Positions 10,961 through 22,249 of a DNA stretch of 64,000 nt are shown here, in pieces. The stretch covers positions 929,089-993,088 of the forward strand of contig JAWZYV010002522.1 of assembly GCA_038373885.1 (NCBI GenBank), given 5' to 3'. How positions within the stretch are numbered: the stretch's first letter is position 1; every line of letters begins with the position of its first letter. Source of the stretch: Cheiracanthium punctorium (lineage: Eukaryota; Arthropoda; Arachnida; Araneae; Cheiracanthiidae). The translations under genes were made by a program, and so were the position numbers. The notes under the pieces are model-generated. The model saw only the letters and a program-made list of their open reading frames with translations. It did not search any database and was not told where the DNA came from.

Positions 10961-12925
10961 ATTAACAAAACCTCAATCATACTTAATTTTGCTCTCTCAA
11001 ACCACGTACACCCTCTCAAATTTTTTACACAATGACCTGCCTATTCTTACCTCACTTTCTACATGCCCATATGCAGGGCCAGACTGGCCAGTGTGTCTGA
11101 CTGTCTGGAGAAGGGCGGGCCCTCCCATCAGTCGGCCCTATCTTGACCTGTGTGACGTAAACATTTCAGATGTAAAAGTGTTCAGTGGAAAAAAAAAAAA
11201 GACAAATTTCACATTTTACCCATGCCATGCTCTCTCTCGTCCATGTTTCGAAGTGAGGATCACTTCAAATATTTCAACTCCTATTCTAAAATGTCTGGAG
11301 TCACAAATTCTCCCCCAGAAGGCTTCAAAACGTATGATTTTTTACCTGGTCTTAAGAGTTTGTCGGGAAAAAGCTGAAGAACTCATTTTACCTGTGCGGT
11401 TCATTTAAATTTAATATTTATTAAAATATTAATTTTTTTTTTATTAACTATCAGGTTCTTCCCACAAGGATCACATTGACGGATACCCTCTTCACAAACA
11501 TAGTTGTTGTGAATAGTTAAAATGTTTGATAAGAAACTGTAATCTCAATTTAAAAGGGTACTTATGAAAACTAATATCTTCAGTCTCTATATGTGTGATC
11601 TTTTGATTTATGAAGAACCGAAATATTTAAAATTTGTCATGATTGGTACCTTGAAATAGATTAGTCTTCAGTCTGTGCTATCGGTAAGAGCTATTCCAAG
11701 CTAACAAAAACCATAAAAAGTGCAAAAATATTTTGCTAAGGGCATAATTTTTGTGCCAGAGATTATTAATTTAAATTGACATTTGATGTGATACTTTAAC
11801 TCCTAAAAAATAATCATTTATCTCATAATAAATAAGCTTTCTGAAGCTGAAAATTGTCTAAAATCACTATAAATCAAGGAATGGATAGATTTTTGAATAG
11901 CTTAGGTCTTCTCTGTATCATTTCACACATACGTACAAAATTTCAAGCCGATCAACCAAACAATGTGATCTGCAGCTCAATTACCTTAAAAAATATATTT
12001 TTTTAAATGTTTTGAAATTGTATAATCTGTAACAGTTACACAATCAGTCAGGGACATATCTAGAGGGGTGGCTGAGCCCCCCCCCCCCGAACCCTTTACT
12101 TAGCTTACAATTGGATATTTATAGTTTAAAATTGAACTTTAGTTTGGAATTTGAATCAGTCGTTTATGCCCTAGTGCAAAACTGATATATGGGGAAGATT
12201 TTCAAAAAAGGAGTACTGGATCAGCAACCCATGGCAGTCGCCTAATGGTAAAGCCAGGCCTGTACATAAATATGTATTCATTATAATTAATTATAATATA
12301 TATATATCCCCATATCCTGATAACCAAACACATTCTACTTCTCTTCTGTTATTTACACAGTAACCCCCCTCCCCCCAGTTCTGTTAAGACGGGTGGGCCC
12401 CTACCCTCCCAGTACAGGCCTACACATACATAACCATCCTTACTATCTTTCCTTTCGCTCAACTTCATATTCGAACCACATCCATAACACACACACACTC
12501 GCTATTGAACCTACTTGCATACACCATGCAATAACAGCTTTCATTCCTTTTCCTTTCACAACATAAAAAAATTCTATATTTCACACATCAATACTAATTG
12601 ACGAAATTCCCCAGAGATGCTCACTAACCTACGATAAAGAGTCTATAAAACAGAATTAAAATCACAAGGAAAATAAAACAGATACTTAATCTATTCGATC
12701 AGAAGCAAGAAGCAAATGGCCATGCAATTAGTGCTGAATGAAAATCCCAAACTTCAAACACACAACTGAAAATACATGTGTCTTTAATGGTTACCAGTCA
12801 GAACATTTGCCGACAGCATTGTTCCCTGGCACCATCCATTGCCTGTGGATCACACCAAAATCATCAGTGAACCAAACATGTAAACAAAACATCAATGTAA
12901 ACAGTACCAGCTTCTCCATATAGTC

Positions 12926-12928
<3 letters not shown>
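10961..12928. other. Non-coding DNA with degraded repeats
   Basis: No gene is supported. CAGGGCCAGACTGGCC at 11078 and GTACAGGCCT near 12413 look like transposon termini but could not be paired with target duplications. At 11930-11960 a short piece resembles the 3-prime part of the interspersed repeat at 47603-49386 (shared AAAATTTCAAGCCGATC). Confidence 0.45.

Positions 12929-12978
<50 letters not shown>
12929..12978. repeat. (AT)n microsatellite
   Basis: About 25 uninterrupted AT dinucleotides. The minus-strand frame rich in Tyr and Ile across it is an artefact of the repeat. Confidence 0.95.
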
Positions 12979-12980
<2 letters not shown>

Positions 12981-15178
12981 ATCATTCTACAGAAGACGTA
13001 GGTTTTTAAAGTTAAAATTTCCCAAAAAGATTCTCAATTTAAAAAAAAATTAATTTATATTGCTCTTTTTATACATTTTTTTTATCCCCATATAGTTGGT
13101 CACATTTTTTTAATTATTTTAAACTTTTTTTTGCAATTGAAATTTTGTACATGAACGGAGGATACACACATGCAACAAAGAATACACTTTTTTATGAAAG
13201 CAATAATGAATGCATATCTTAATAGAGCATTCAATACAGATGTAAAATTAATTTTAATTTGTTTTATATTTCAGATCAATATTTGAAATTAGGGTCCCTG
13301 GGCAAAGTCCGGATTTGCCCATGCGATAATAAGGCTCTGATTTTACTAAAAAAGTGCTTTATTATTAGCTAAAAAATGATATTCTTTGTAAATAAACAAT
13401 TCTCACTTTTTAAAATCAAGAATGGAGGATATGCAAAGTTGGGGACCTATTTGACTCAGAAAAATGCTTGACTCTTACAAATTAAGTTGTTTAACTTCCC
13501 TGCGAAGAACAGATATTATAAAAGGCTACCTGTGATTCTAAACCAATGTAATGAGGTGACAGGACTGCCATTTATGGGAAATTCTTGTACCTAATTGCAT
13601 TTTGAATGAAAGATACAAGAAAGACTGACTGTAATTCAAAGGATAATTAATGCTGCATTTTTATTTCTTTTGGAACAGAATTCATTAAAACTGCAAAAAA
13701 ACATCTAGTAACTGAAATTACTCTATTAAAACAATATCACTTTTTGTATTTAACAAATAAGCAAAAAAGTAAATGGAGGAAAATGTGTTCCGACATGTAA
13801 CAGAGACATACAGATATCTCTGTTCATAAAATCTGTCAAAATATTTAAAATACCTTACAAGAATATTTTAAAATAATTATTTCTAAAACAACCAACCACA
13901 TCTGGAAATAGTGTATTGTTTGTAGAATGACACATATATACTTTTATTTTATGTAATGTATTGGAAAACTTCCTTGTATAATGCATCAACCCCATGGAAT
14001 CAAATCATATGATCATGCATGTGATGCAATAGTATGTACTCATAACAACAGAATGAAAACGACTGGTGTTCTCTGATTAAATATACAATTTATAACTTCA
14101 AAATCAAGTAAAAAGTAATTTAAATAAGTTACGGGATTTATGTCAAGAAATTTAGCAGACACTGAGGCAATTCAAAGTTATTTGCTTATAATCCAAGGGT
14201 TGGGAGAGACAGAGTATTCAAGTTGATTTATGATACCAATTGCAAGCTAATTCAGAGATAGTTAGTTTTCCAGCCTTATGATTTAGACGCTCTTTAAATC
14301 AGGGGTTTTGTCTCTAACAAACATGAGAAATATTGTTTATCAATAAAGCAATGCTCCAAAAAAAGACTAACTCATGGTGGCCAAAATTTGCTTAACATTT
14401 TTATAAGGTGACCATTTAAAAATTTAGGATCCAATTCATTAGCTTTGCCTTATAAATACAGGCCTTAATCAAAAATCATGCAAGCTTTATAATATTTAGG
14501 AAGGATTGACCTAACTTTTGTTTACTATTGGTTTTATCATTTAGCAAGTTGTGATTTTTAGCTTTCACACATTTTAATGTCGTACTTTTTACTTAGTAGA
14601 AATTTTTAGCTTTTTATCCTATCAATTAGCACAGCACATCCTATCTACATTTTTTGCCAATAAACCTCAACAAGCCAACCTAAAGGGGTATGCCTAGGGC
14701 AGAGAATATTTTAAGGGTTTCTAATGTGGATTCATGTTATATGAAAAGGGGGGGGGGGGCATGTTATATACTGCTTGAGACTTCAGACCATTAGAATGGC
14801 AGCAACATGGTAGGCCAGAACTTTGGACCTTCACAATTTAGCCATATACCAATGTTTAGAATCTTATTCACTCAGCCATTGGCCAGCTTAAAAAGCTTGT
14901 GAATTTGCAAAGAAAATTCCTAATGTACATCTTCTTATTGGATAACATTATTCATAACTAAGATATGTTTGGCCTTTCATCTCTAACACTTTTTTTTAAT
15001 TTCTTCAATGCATAATGTAGTCAGAGTACAAAATTTTCATTTGTCATTGACTTGCAGAATTTTTACTTTGGCTAGTGAAAATTCAGTCTAATTATGGATG
15101 GAGTTTTTATAAGGAAGGGAAAAAAAAAAAAAAAAAGGTCACACAGGGAGGTGATCCATAGAATTGTAAGGAGAAAAG
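12979..15178. other. Non-coding AT-rich stretch
   Basis: No supported gene. A terminus-like block at about 13295-13340 (CTGGGCAAAGTC..ATTTGCCC..AATAAGGC) has a relative at 54845-54890, indicating a shared degraded repeat family. A G-run lies at 14748-14758. Confidence 0.5.
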
Positions 15179-15450
15179 GGCTGTGGTAGACCAGCGGTTA
15201 ATATGTAGAACTCTGAACTGGAAGGTTGCAAGTTTGATCCCAACGTGTCACTACATACCACTGTGAACATGTGTGGTGAAAGTTCACACTAAATCTGGGG
15301 TTCTGAAAGTCTTCTCAGCAGTCACAAGTGATTTCCGAGGGGTGTGCCAATATTCTGAAATTCTTCCACCTTATGAGGATTCAAATTTGGTGGGGGGGAA
15401 ACTCCAAGAAGGACACACTTGATGCCCGAGGTGGACTGCCTACCTTTTGC
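15179..15450 (+). mobile_element. tRNA-derived SINE-like copy
   Basis: The head contains an A-box-like TGGTAGACCAGCGG and a B-box-like AGTTTGATCCC about 40 bases later, the internal RNA polymerase III promoter layout of tRNA-derived SINEs. The body downstream (ends near CCTACC) shares no obvious block with the SINE at 33580, so this may be a different family. It lies just 3-prime of the zinc-finger gene. No target duplication was identified. Confidence 0.5.
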
Positions 15451-15555
15451 TATACCACTGTTCAGATTATGCATAGTATTTTAAAAAATAGTTATTAGAT
15501 AATGTATAATTTTAAGCATAACAAAACAATATGAATTTACAGAAGACCTTTTCCA

Positions 15556-17019
15556 TTAATTCTGAGCATCAGGCTTATTCTGAATTCCACCTGGAATGAC
15601 CGCCACTGGTATTAGGAGGACCTTAACTGTAGTAGATGGATTCGTATCAGATGCAATTACTTGTGGCATAATCACTTGTGGTGTAGTAATAGGTGGTTTT
15701 ACAAGTGTAGTTGCTTCACTTTTAATTTCATGAGTGTTTTTGTGCAGCAAAAAATCATCATCATTTTTGAAGATTTCCCCACATTTTTCACATACCTTTA
15801 CACTTTCTTGTTTATGTGTTTCAGAGTGTTTCAATAAACTATCTTTATTTATAAAACTTTTATGACATATGTCGCATGTAGATATGGATTTGCATTTTAT
15901 AAAGTGAGTTACTTCATGTTTGTTTAGTTCATCTTCATCTTGAAAGCACTCTCCACACAACTCGCATGAAAAAGGCCATTCTACAAGATGAATATTTAAG
16001 TGACTTTCAAAATCCTCTTTATTGGTAAATGTTTCGTTACACTCAGCACAAAATAAATCAGAATCAGAATTATGCATCAAATAATGCTTTTTCAGTTCTA
16101 TTTCGTGCTTAAATGAATGATCACAAACATCACATTTAAACTGATTGCTCGACTGATGCATAACTGAACGATGTGTTTGAAGCGCTTGAATATTTGGAAA
16201 TGTCAATTCGCAATCCTGACACTTGAATATTTTTGCGTATTTTTCCATTTTATGGGAGGCACAGTGTCGCTCAAACCTTAGTTTCCCTTTGAATCCCATG
16301 TGACATATCTGGCAAAACTGAAGCTTATCTGGGAGGTGGGATTCTTTATGCCTGGTAAGGTTCCCCTTTCCTTTAAATCCTTTCTGGCAAATATCACATA
16401 CATGTAATCTTTCTGCAGTATGAGTGCTTTCATGTCTTATCAGCTTACACTTTCCAGAGAAAGTTTTTTTACAAACCTCGCACTCGAATGGTTTATCAGC
16501 TGAATGAGTCAGCAGATGTTTCTGTAGACTAAATTTCTGAGCAAATTTACGGTTACACTCTGTACACTCATAAGGCTTTTCCCCAGTATGGGTCAGGTAA
16601 TGCTTTCTGAGCGTACTTCTTTGGACAAACCCCCTTAGACATATCTCGCATTTATGCGGCTTCTCACCAGAATGAATCAAATAATGCTTTCGGAGAGTAC
16701 TTTTATCAGTAAATCCTCTATTACATACATCGCATACGTGTGGCTTTTTGCCAATATGAATAAGAGCATGAGTTGCTAAACTACTCTTTTGGGTAAAACG
16801 TTTGTTACAAACTAGACATGTATGCGGCTTTTCTCCAGTATGGGTTAATATATGATTCTGAAGTGAGCTTCTATTTAAAAAGCCTTTAAAACAAAATTCA
16901 CATACGTAATTCCTTTGTCTGGTGTCTTCTTTCGTATTTCCAGATTCACCATCCACGGATGTGTCTACTAAATCTTTATAATATACATTCAGTACTTCAG
17001 CTTGAATACCATCTGCCAT
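15556..17019 (-). CDS. C2H2 zinc-finger protein, 14 fingers, 487 aa
   Basis: This is an uninterrupted frame encoding 14 C2H2 zinc fingers between about residues 38 and 430, so it is a probable nuclear DNA-binding transcription regulator. Fingers 1-5 are joined by the conserved TGEKPH/Y-type linker (also IGKKPH and SGEKPH variants). Fingers 8-14 have longer, irregular spacing and are more diverged, and finger 9 has an extra residue in its His spacing. There is no KRAB, BTB or ZAD domain: the N-terminus (37 residues) is acidic and the C-terminal 57 residues are rich in Thr, Pro and Val. The ATG at 17019 is preceded 6 bases upstream by a splice-acceptor-like TTCTTCCTTACAG, and a GTAAGTTT donor lies at 17088, so a 63-bp intron in the 5-prime UTR is possible. 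The target and biological role cannot be inferred. It is the most convincing host gene in the window. Confidence 0.9.
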   Translation of the reverse strand: MADGIQAEVLNVYYKDLVDTSVDGESGNTKEDTRQRNYVCEFCFKGFLNRSSLQNHILTHTGEKPHTCLVCNKRFTQKSSLATHALIHIGKKPHVCDVCNRGFTDKSTLRKHYLIHSGEKPHKCEICLRGFVQRSTLRKHYLTHTGEKPYECTECNRKFAQKFSLQKHLLTHSADKPFECEVCKKTFSGKCKLIRHESTHTAERLHVCDICQKGFKGKGNLTRHKESHLPDKLQFCQICHMGFKGKLRFERHCASHKMEKYAKIFKCQDCELTFPNIQALQTHRSVMHQSSNQFKCDVCDHSFKHEIELKKHYLMHNSDSDLFCAECNETFTNKEDFESHLNIHLVEWPFSCELCGECFQDEDELNKHEVTHFIKCKSISTCDICHKSFINKDSLLKHSETHKQESVKVCEKCGEIFKNDDDFLLHKNTHEIKSEATTLVKPPITTPQVIMPQVIASDTNPSTTVKVLLIPVAVIPGGIQNKPDAQN

Positions 17020-17432
17020 CTTTTACTGTAAGGAAGAACAGTAATTAGAACATTAATTTTAGAAGCCTTAAAAGAGGTATAAACTTACGATACTACATAT
17101 GCACGTTATCCTGAATAACATGTACAGCTAGTTTTGGCGTTTTGAATTCACAGAATTCTTAATTGAAACAGATGTAAGAGTATAATTTCAAACACTGTTC
17201 GAAGTTTTGTTTCCAATAAATACACATCCAAAGAATTAATAATTGGTAGTTTTTATGGCCACATAAATGTGGCCACTAATATATAACAAACACGGACTCC
17301 CTGATAACAAAGAAATGACGCATGTCAGGGTTGCCAGATCATAGTTTATGAAAATAGCCAAATGGCTTCTGAAAATTAGCCAAAAATAGCCAAACTCGTG
17401 ACTGCAGCGCCATCTTATGGATTTTTAATTAA

Positions 17433-17792
17433 GGCCGCGTTCAGACTGCCACTTTTGAGTAACGAGTTACTCGGGAAAAACCCAAGCCGTTCACGATGCC
17501 CGATTTGAGCTTTTTGGGGAGATAAATAAAGCGTTCAGACTGCCAAGTTGAGTAGCTCGAGTTTTTCCCAACTCCCCAAGAATTTTCCTTGGGAAGTTGG
17601 GGAGATAGATCACGTGACCTTTGTTTATTGTTATTGTTCCCTCCCATTAGCTCCACAGGTTAGTAAATACGTGACGCCCCTTTTTTTTTTCTATTAAACA
17701 GTAAATACCCAAAACCGTTCACGATGTCAATCTCCCCGAGTAAAACTCGAGCAGTTCGTGTTTTACCCGAAAGTGGCAGTCTGAACACGCCC
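17433..17792. mobile_element. PIF/Harbinger-like MITE, 360 bp
   Basis: The ends GGCCGCGTTCAGACTGCCAC and GTGGCAGTCTGAACACGCCC are inverted repeats with few mismatches, flanked by TAA on both sides (17430-17432 and 17793-17795). The GGGCGCGTTC-type terminus and 3-bp TAA duplication fit PIF/Harbinger. The interior repeats short blocks (CCGTTCACGATG twice, ACTCGAG-type motifs). No transposase. Confidence 0.75.
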
Positions 17793-17950
17793 TAAGCTTT
17801 GCCGAATTTGAAATTTCTTACATGGGGGGGGGGGGACATTCTATCAAAATCTTAAGGCATATGTTTAAAAATTCAAAGAGAAACTTCTATTTTCTGCTCT
17901 TGAATTTCGTACATGTTCAGCCCTCAAAGAAAAGCAAATTCGGTCATAAG

Positions 17951-18465
17951 TAAGGCGACCATATTTCTAAACGGTAATTTGGGGACAAACCAAGCATTGT
18001 CCTGGAATCTAAACAAAACTTGGGGACACTAGAAAATATTTTCGAGGACATAACATATTACCATGTACACACTCCAAAAAAAGTATTCGAGGGCAAGAAC
18101 ATTTTCGTACGTCAATTTCATATTTCAAGCATGGTTCTTCATGAAATGTGATTAATCATTAACAAACTGAAATGGGAAATTTGGCTCATAGTCGGATACT
18201 TTATTGAATGCCTGTCCACGCTTCACACACAATGACAACAAACGTTTTCAGAGATCGAATTTCATTGTTTCTCTTAGTAAATGGCGTTTTTAGTTGGTTT
18301 ATTTTTCTTATTTCTTCAGTTTTTTCTGAAAGAAATAAACTAAACGGAAACTTTCAGGGAAAAAAAGTACAAATCTTTAAATTTGAGGACATTTGGGGAC
18401 AAAGTGAAAAAAAAAATCTATATTTGGGGACTGTCCTCGAATTTCGAGGACGTATGGTCACCTTA
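17951..18465. mobile_element. hAT-like MITE, 515 bp
   Basis: The ends TAAGGCGACCATAT and GTATGGTCACCTTA are inverted. GTCATAAG occurs perfectly on both sides (17943-17950 and 18466-18473), the 8-bp duplication expected of hAT elements. GAGGACA/GGGGACA motifs recur inside. A Tc1-like terminus (TA then CACACTCCAAAAAAAG) starts at 18068 without a clear partner, so a nested, truncated insertion is possible. The plus-strand frame across 18208-18498 is not a gene. Confidence 0.8.
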
Positions 18466-18614
18466 GTCATAAGGCAAATGAACAAAATAGGTACATAATA
18501 ATTTAATGAACAATCCCTCAGCTGTACAATAAATTCGTATGGACTGAGGAATTCTGTTTATATCAGTAAGGTAGACAGGATTTTATTTTGAAGGTGGAGA
18601 TCTGCAGCCCCACC

Positions 18615-18780
18615 CAGTGGCGTAGCCAAAAAATGGGGGGCTCTGGGGGTTAGCTCCCACCCGAAACTAGACATACAGACACGGCTAGGGGCATTTTTCA
18701 CTTATTTTATTGTAATTGATATATAGATGAGAAAATTTTGCACCCCCCTAAAACGAAAATAAATCCTGGCTACGCCATTG
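18615..18780. mobile_element. Short hAT-like MITE, 166 bp
   Basis: The ends CAGTGGCGTAGCCA and TGGCTACGCCATTG are inverted, and the 8-bp flanks GCCCCACC and GCCACTCC match at six positions. A further decayed right-end motif (CCTGGCTATGCTACTGG) follows at about 18895, so two related copies may be adjacent. Confidence 0.65.
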
Positions 18781-19029
18781 GCCACTCCTCCAAAATTCGA
18801 CTCCTTTCTTTTTTGGTGAATTAAATTTATCTTATTGTTCTTGAATACTCTTACTTAGCTTAAAATTTTATACTCATCCCTCGACGAAATAAAATCCTGG
18901 CTATGCTACTGGCTAAGTAATGCAGTTGCTGCTCGAACGATTGTGTATATAAACGCTTTGAGGTAGGCTTCTCCCCCCTTCTTTAAAAACAAAGGATTTG
19001 AACACGTATGGTTCCCAGTCTATTTGCGT

Positions 19030-19327
19030 TCATCCGGGGCCGTCGTTATTAGCAACCGGGCCTGCTTCTTCGTTGCCACCGGAAGAAATGAGTGAAACAT
19101 TGAGGCCTAATATTTACATTTGCGCTGTTCGATTGTATGCGATTTGGGATTATAAACGTTAATTTATTTTATAATTAAAAACAATTTTGTTATAATTTTG
19201 TCATAATGATTTAATGACAAGGTGTTTTAGATGTAGGTAATAATTTTTTGAAGATTGCGCTTTTTTTATGGAAATAAATCAACGAATTCAATCATAGAAT
19301 TCGAACTTTAAGTTCTGAATGTAAAGG
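19030..19327 (+). promoter_or_regulatory. Possible promoter and non-coding first exon
   Basis: The stretch at 19030-19100 is GC- and CpG-richer than its surroundings and contains an ETS-type CCGGAAG motif (about 19079). A strong splice donor context, AAAG followed by GTAAGTG, lies at 19328. This would suit a 5-prime exon of a plus-strand gene, or a divergent promoter. No downstream coding exon could be matched to it, so this is tentative. Confidence 0.25.
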
Positions 19328-21769
19328 TAAGTGTACACTTGTATTTAGAAATTCTACAAATTTATAGGATAAAAAGCATGTTTTGTGAATTAATATTCAT
19401 GTGTTATTTATAAATCATTTTAATCTGAAATCGTTTAACTTGGGTAGTTTATTATTCTAGTAAATAAGCGTGCGTTGTAATACTAGTTAGACATTCTTAT
19501 CTGTTTAAATCTTTCAGTTGAAAATGTCATTTATCATTTATTATAAATGCAACTAAATGTGTGATATTGGTTTCAGTGCAGAAGTACTGTAAAATATGTT
19601 ATTAATTTTTGCATATGTTTATGTAGAAACTTAAATTGAAGTTAATATTTTGTATAAGCGTTCATCATACTCAAATTCAAAGTTCCATTTAGATAATGGC
19701 TATAATAAAAAGTAATTAATTCAGAGATCGTTTGTTTTTAGTTTACTACAGTGTTTAGCGCAACTTGTGAAAAGGGATCTTGAAATTTTTCAAGTCCTAG
19801 AGCTGTTAGTTTATCTTAATTTGTATCCAAAGTCCGTGGAGCAGGTTTTTTTTTTTTTTTTAAAGCTATAACCCTAATATACAGCAATGCAGGGACGAAA
19901 ACATTTGTTTTCAATCGCCAGTTAATAATAACTTAAAAAAAAGGTGTTGGAATATTAGTAGTATTTCCTAGTATGGTTTTCTAAAATTTATATTTTTTCA
20001 TTGGAGAAGAAAAAGTATATGGAACTAACACTGAAAATTATAAATCATTTTCATTTCGAATGGTAAAATTTTCGATAAATAAACTCATTTGAACTAACCA
20101 AAATAAAAACAGTTAACAAACGTGTTTTATCATACACTGTTACGTTATTCTTAATCCTTTTGATATATTATCTCCCCTTTAAGTTCGTACTACTATTTAT
20201 GGAACACCCTTTATTTTGTAATTCATTCTAAATGTTTCTCGTTAAATTAATTTACATTATTTTTCATGTAAATACCAAGGACTTGCAGTGCACAGGTTGT
20301 ACTTATAATTATAGCAAAAATTCTTCTGATACCTACGCCTTACTAAAGATTAAAAATTAAATAGTATATCAGTACTTAAATTTTGTATACGTGAATTGTA
20401 AATATCAAATATTTTAAATTCTATTTCAGCTCCTCGTCATATATTTTGTTAATATATTAACCGAACAATATTTAATAAATGAAAATTTAATAACTACTAG
20501 TTAAATTTATTTTAAAAGTAATAATGTTTGTAACTGCTTTGAAAATGTGAAACTTAAACATTCAGTATAAAGAAATGCATAAAAATGTCTGTATCATTTG
20601 TGTATTCGTTTACTTTAATGTAAACTAAAAGTCAGCTTAATTTTTTCATGTATATTAAAATTCAAGCTAAAATAATGAATCATGAGAGTGAGCACTACTT
20701 TGTTTTTCCTTCAAATTACATGCATCTATTTACTTTAATGTCCGCGTGTATGATAGTAAAGAAGCTGTTAATGAGTTCGTACTTGAATTAGTAACACAAT
20801 CACTACTTAAAACTACATTTAACAACGTTTCAAAGCATCGGAAAGCTTAAAAATTGCTTGATGTATACGGGAAGACGCGAGCATGCGTAGGCCTCTTTGG
20901 ATGACTCATCGAAATACACGCGCAGGCCCGTTACTAATAGCGAAGGCCCCGGTTCATCGCTTCCTTGCATCCCGCTACATTACTATCCCCATCCTTTCCA
21001 AAGCTCTGACCCCACCTTCCTCTCTCAATCTCAGTGCTGGAATTGGTCGAGGCAACTGAATTTTCCTTCCTGCTCAGGTTAAAAGGGTTAGATAATTTCT
21101 TCAAAAAACTCAGTCAAATATGCTAAAAAAGTAGACCAAATTAGATAATATTAGGCAGTTTCTAGCAATTGCAATAAAAATAGCCAAGAATGGACGATAT
21201 CGATATGACGTCATTTTTCCACCAACACGTGACCTTTCGGCTGTGTTGATGAGTGGCCCTGTAATCTGATTGGCTGAAGTGTATATTTTCCATCCACACG
21301 TGGCTGAAATAGCCTCGACTCAGTATAAGTTTTAATATGTTAGCACTTTTTAATGGGAATCTTTGGAGAGATATCTTTTTGCAGTCATGTACAGGTTCCA
21401 GAGAGTTATTGAAACATTCGTAGGCAGCACAATACAGAGGTATAATTATTATTTTTTTGATTTTGCTCTTATTACCAGGAGTCCAGCACATAAGCCTATG
21501 GAGAAATGGTTGTTTGTTTTCCACCGTCACGTGACTTTTATAGCCTCGAACCCAAGGAGGCGATATCCTCCATTAGCCAAAATCAGGTTGGCTACTTTCT
21601 TTATAAATTTTCTAGCCGAACGTGATCAAAAATAGCCAAATTGGCTAATATTAGCCAAATCTGGCAACCGTGGCTTGGATAGTGGAGGCTGGAGGCCTTA
21701 TCGTCGTAGGGAATTTTCTTCTGACGACCAATTTCATGTGGGGAAACGTAGGGAAAATGGTGCATCGGG
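19328..21769. other. Non-coding stretch, possibly intronic
   Basis: 19328-20860 is AT-rich and lacks recognisable repeats or genes. 20870-21060 is more CpG-rich. At 17332 (CAGGGTTGCCAGAT) and 21658-21671 (AGCCAAATCTGGCAACCGTG) there are related repeat ends containing repeated AGCCAAA motifs; they do not share a target duplication and may be separate fragments. Confidence 0.4.
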
Positions 21770-22193
21770 TCATGCCTCACTGGGATATATACAGGCTGTC
21801 CAAAACGCTCCGTTTTTCCGTACGAGTAAATTTTCGCTTCTTCGCTGATTTGTCGCTTTTACCCAACGAATCACTGTTGCCATCTCTGCCGGATAAAATA
21901 TGATTAAAATCAAAGCTAAAAGTATCCAGGAATGGATAACAATGGCCGCATTCGTAAACGCCAAACGAGTTGCACTCGTGCAACGAGTTTATCGTTTACG
22001 AATGCGGCCATTGTTATCCATTCCTGGATACTTTTAGCTTTGATTTTAGGCATATTTTCTCCGGCAGAGATGGCAACAGTCATTCGTTGAGTAAAAGCGA
22101 CAAATCGGCGAAGAAGCGAAAATTTTCTCGTACGCAAAATCCCATAGGAGGAACTGGTTTTCGGACAGCCTGTATTTATCCAAGTGAGCCATG
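21770..22193. repeat. Large near-perfect palindrome, arms about 205 bp
   Basis: 21770-21976 reappears as its reverse complement at 21985-22193, around the centre GTTGCACTCGTGCAAC. The arms are almost identical near the centre (for example the block around AAGTATCCAGGAATGGATAA) and diverge outward. Inside them, CAGGCTGTCC and GGACAGCCTG at 21792 and 22172 are flanked by TA, which could mean a 381-bp fold-back Tc1-like element. The similarity, however, continues beyond those points to about CATGCCTCAC/GTGAGCCATG. The overlapping frames on both strands are symmetrical shadows. Confidence 0.85.
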
Positions 22194-22249
22194 ATCGGGT
22201 AAAAGGAGGGCAGGCGCTCAGCTCAGACCTGTGTGGAATGGGAGATGTT

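Noticed and set aside
11078..12420. Possible 1.3-kb transposon between CAGGGCCAGACTGG and AGTACAGGCCT
   Set aside because: The ends pair poorly and no target duplication was found.
15190..15245. tRNA gene candidate
   Set aside because: It has A- and B-box-like motifs, but no cloverleaf could be drawn and the sequence continues as a repeat body.
18208..18498. 96-codon plus-strand frame
   Set aside because: It lies inside the MITE 17951-18465 and runs through its terminal repeat, with no recognisable domain.
17332..21671. Possible 4.3-kb element bounded by CAGGGTTGCCAGAT and ATCTGGCAACCGTG
   Set aside because: The 8-bp flanks do not match and the interval contains the promoter-side MITE cluster; two separate fragments are more likely.
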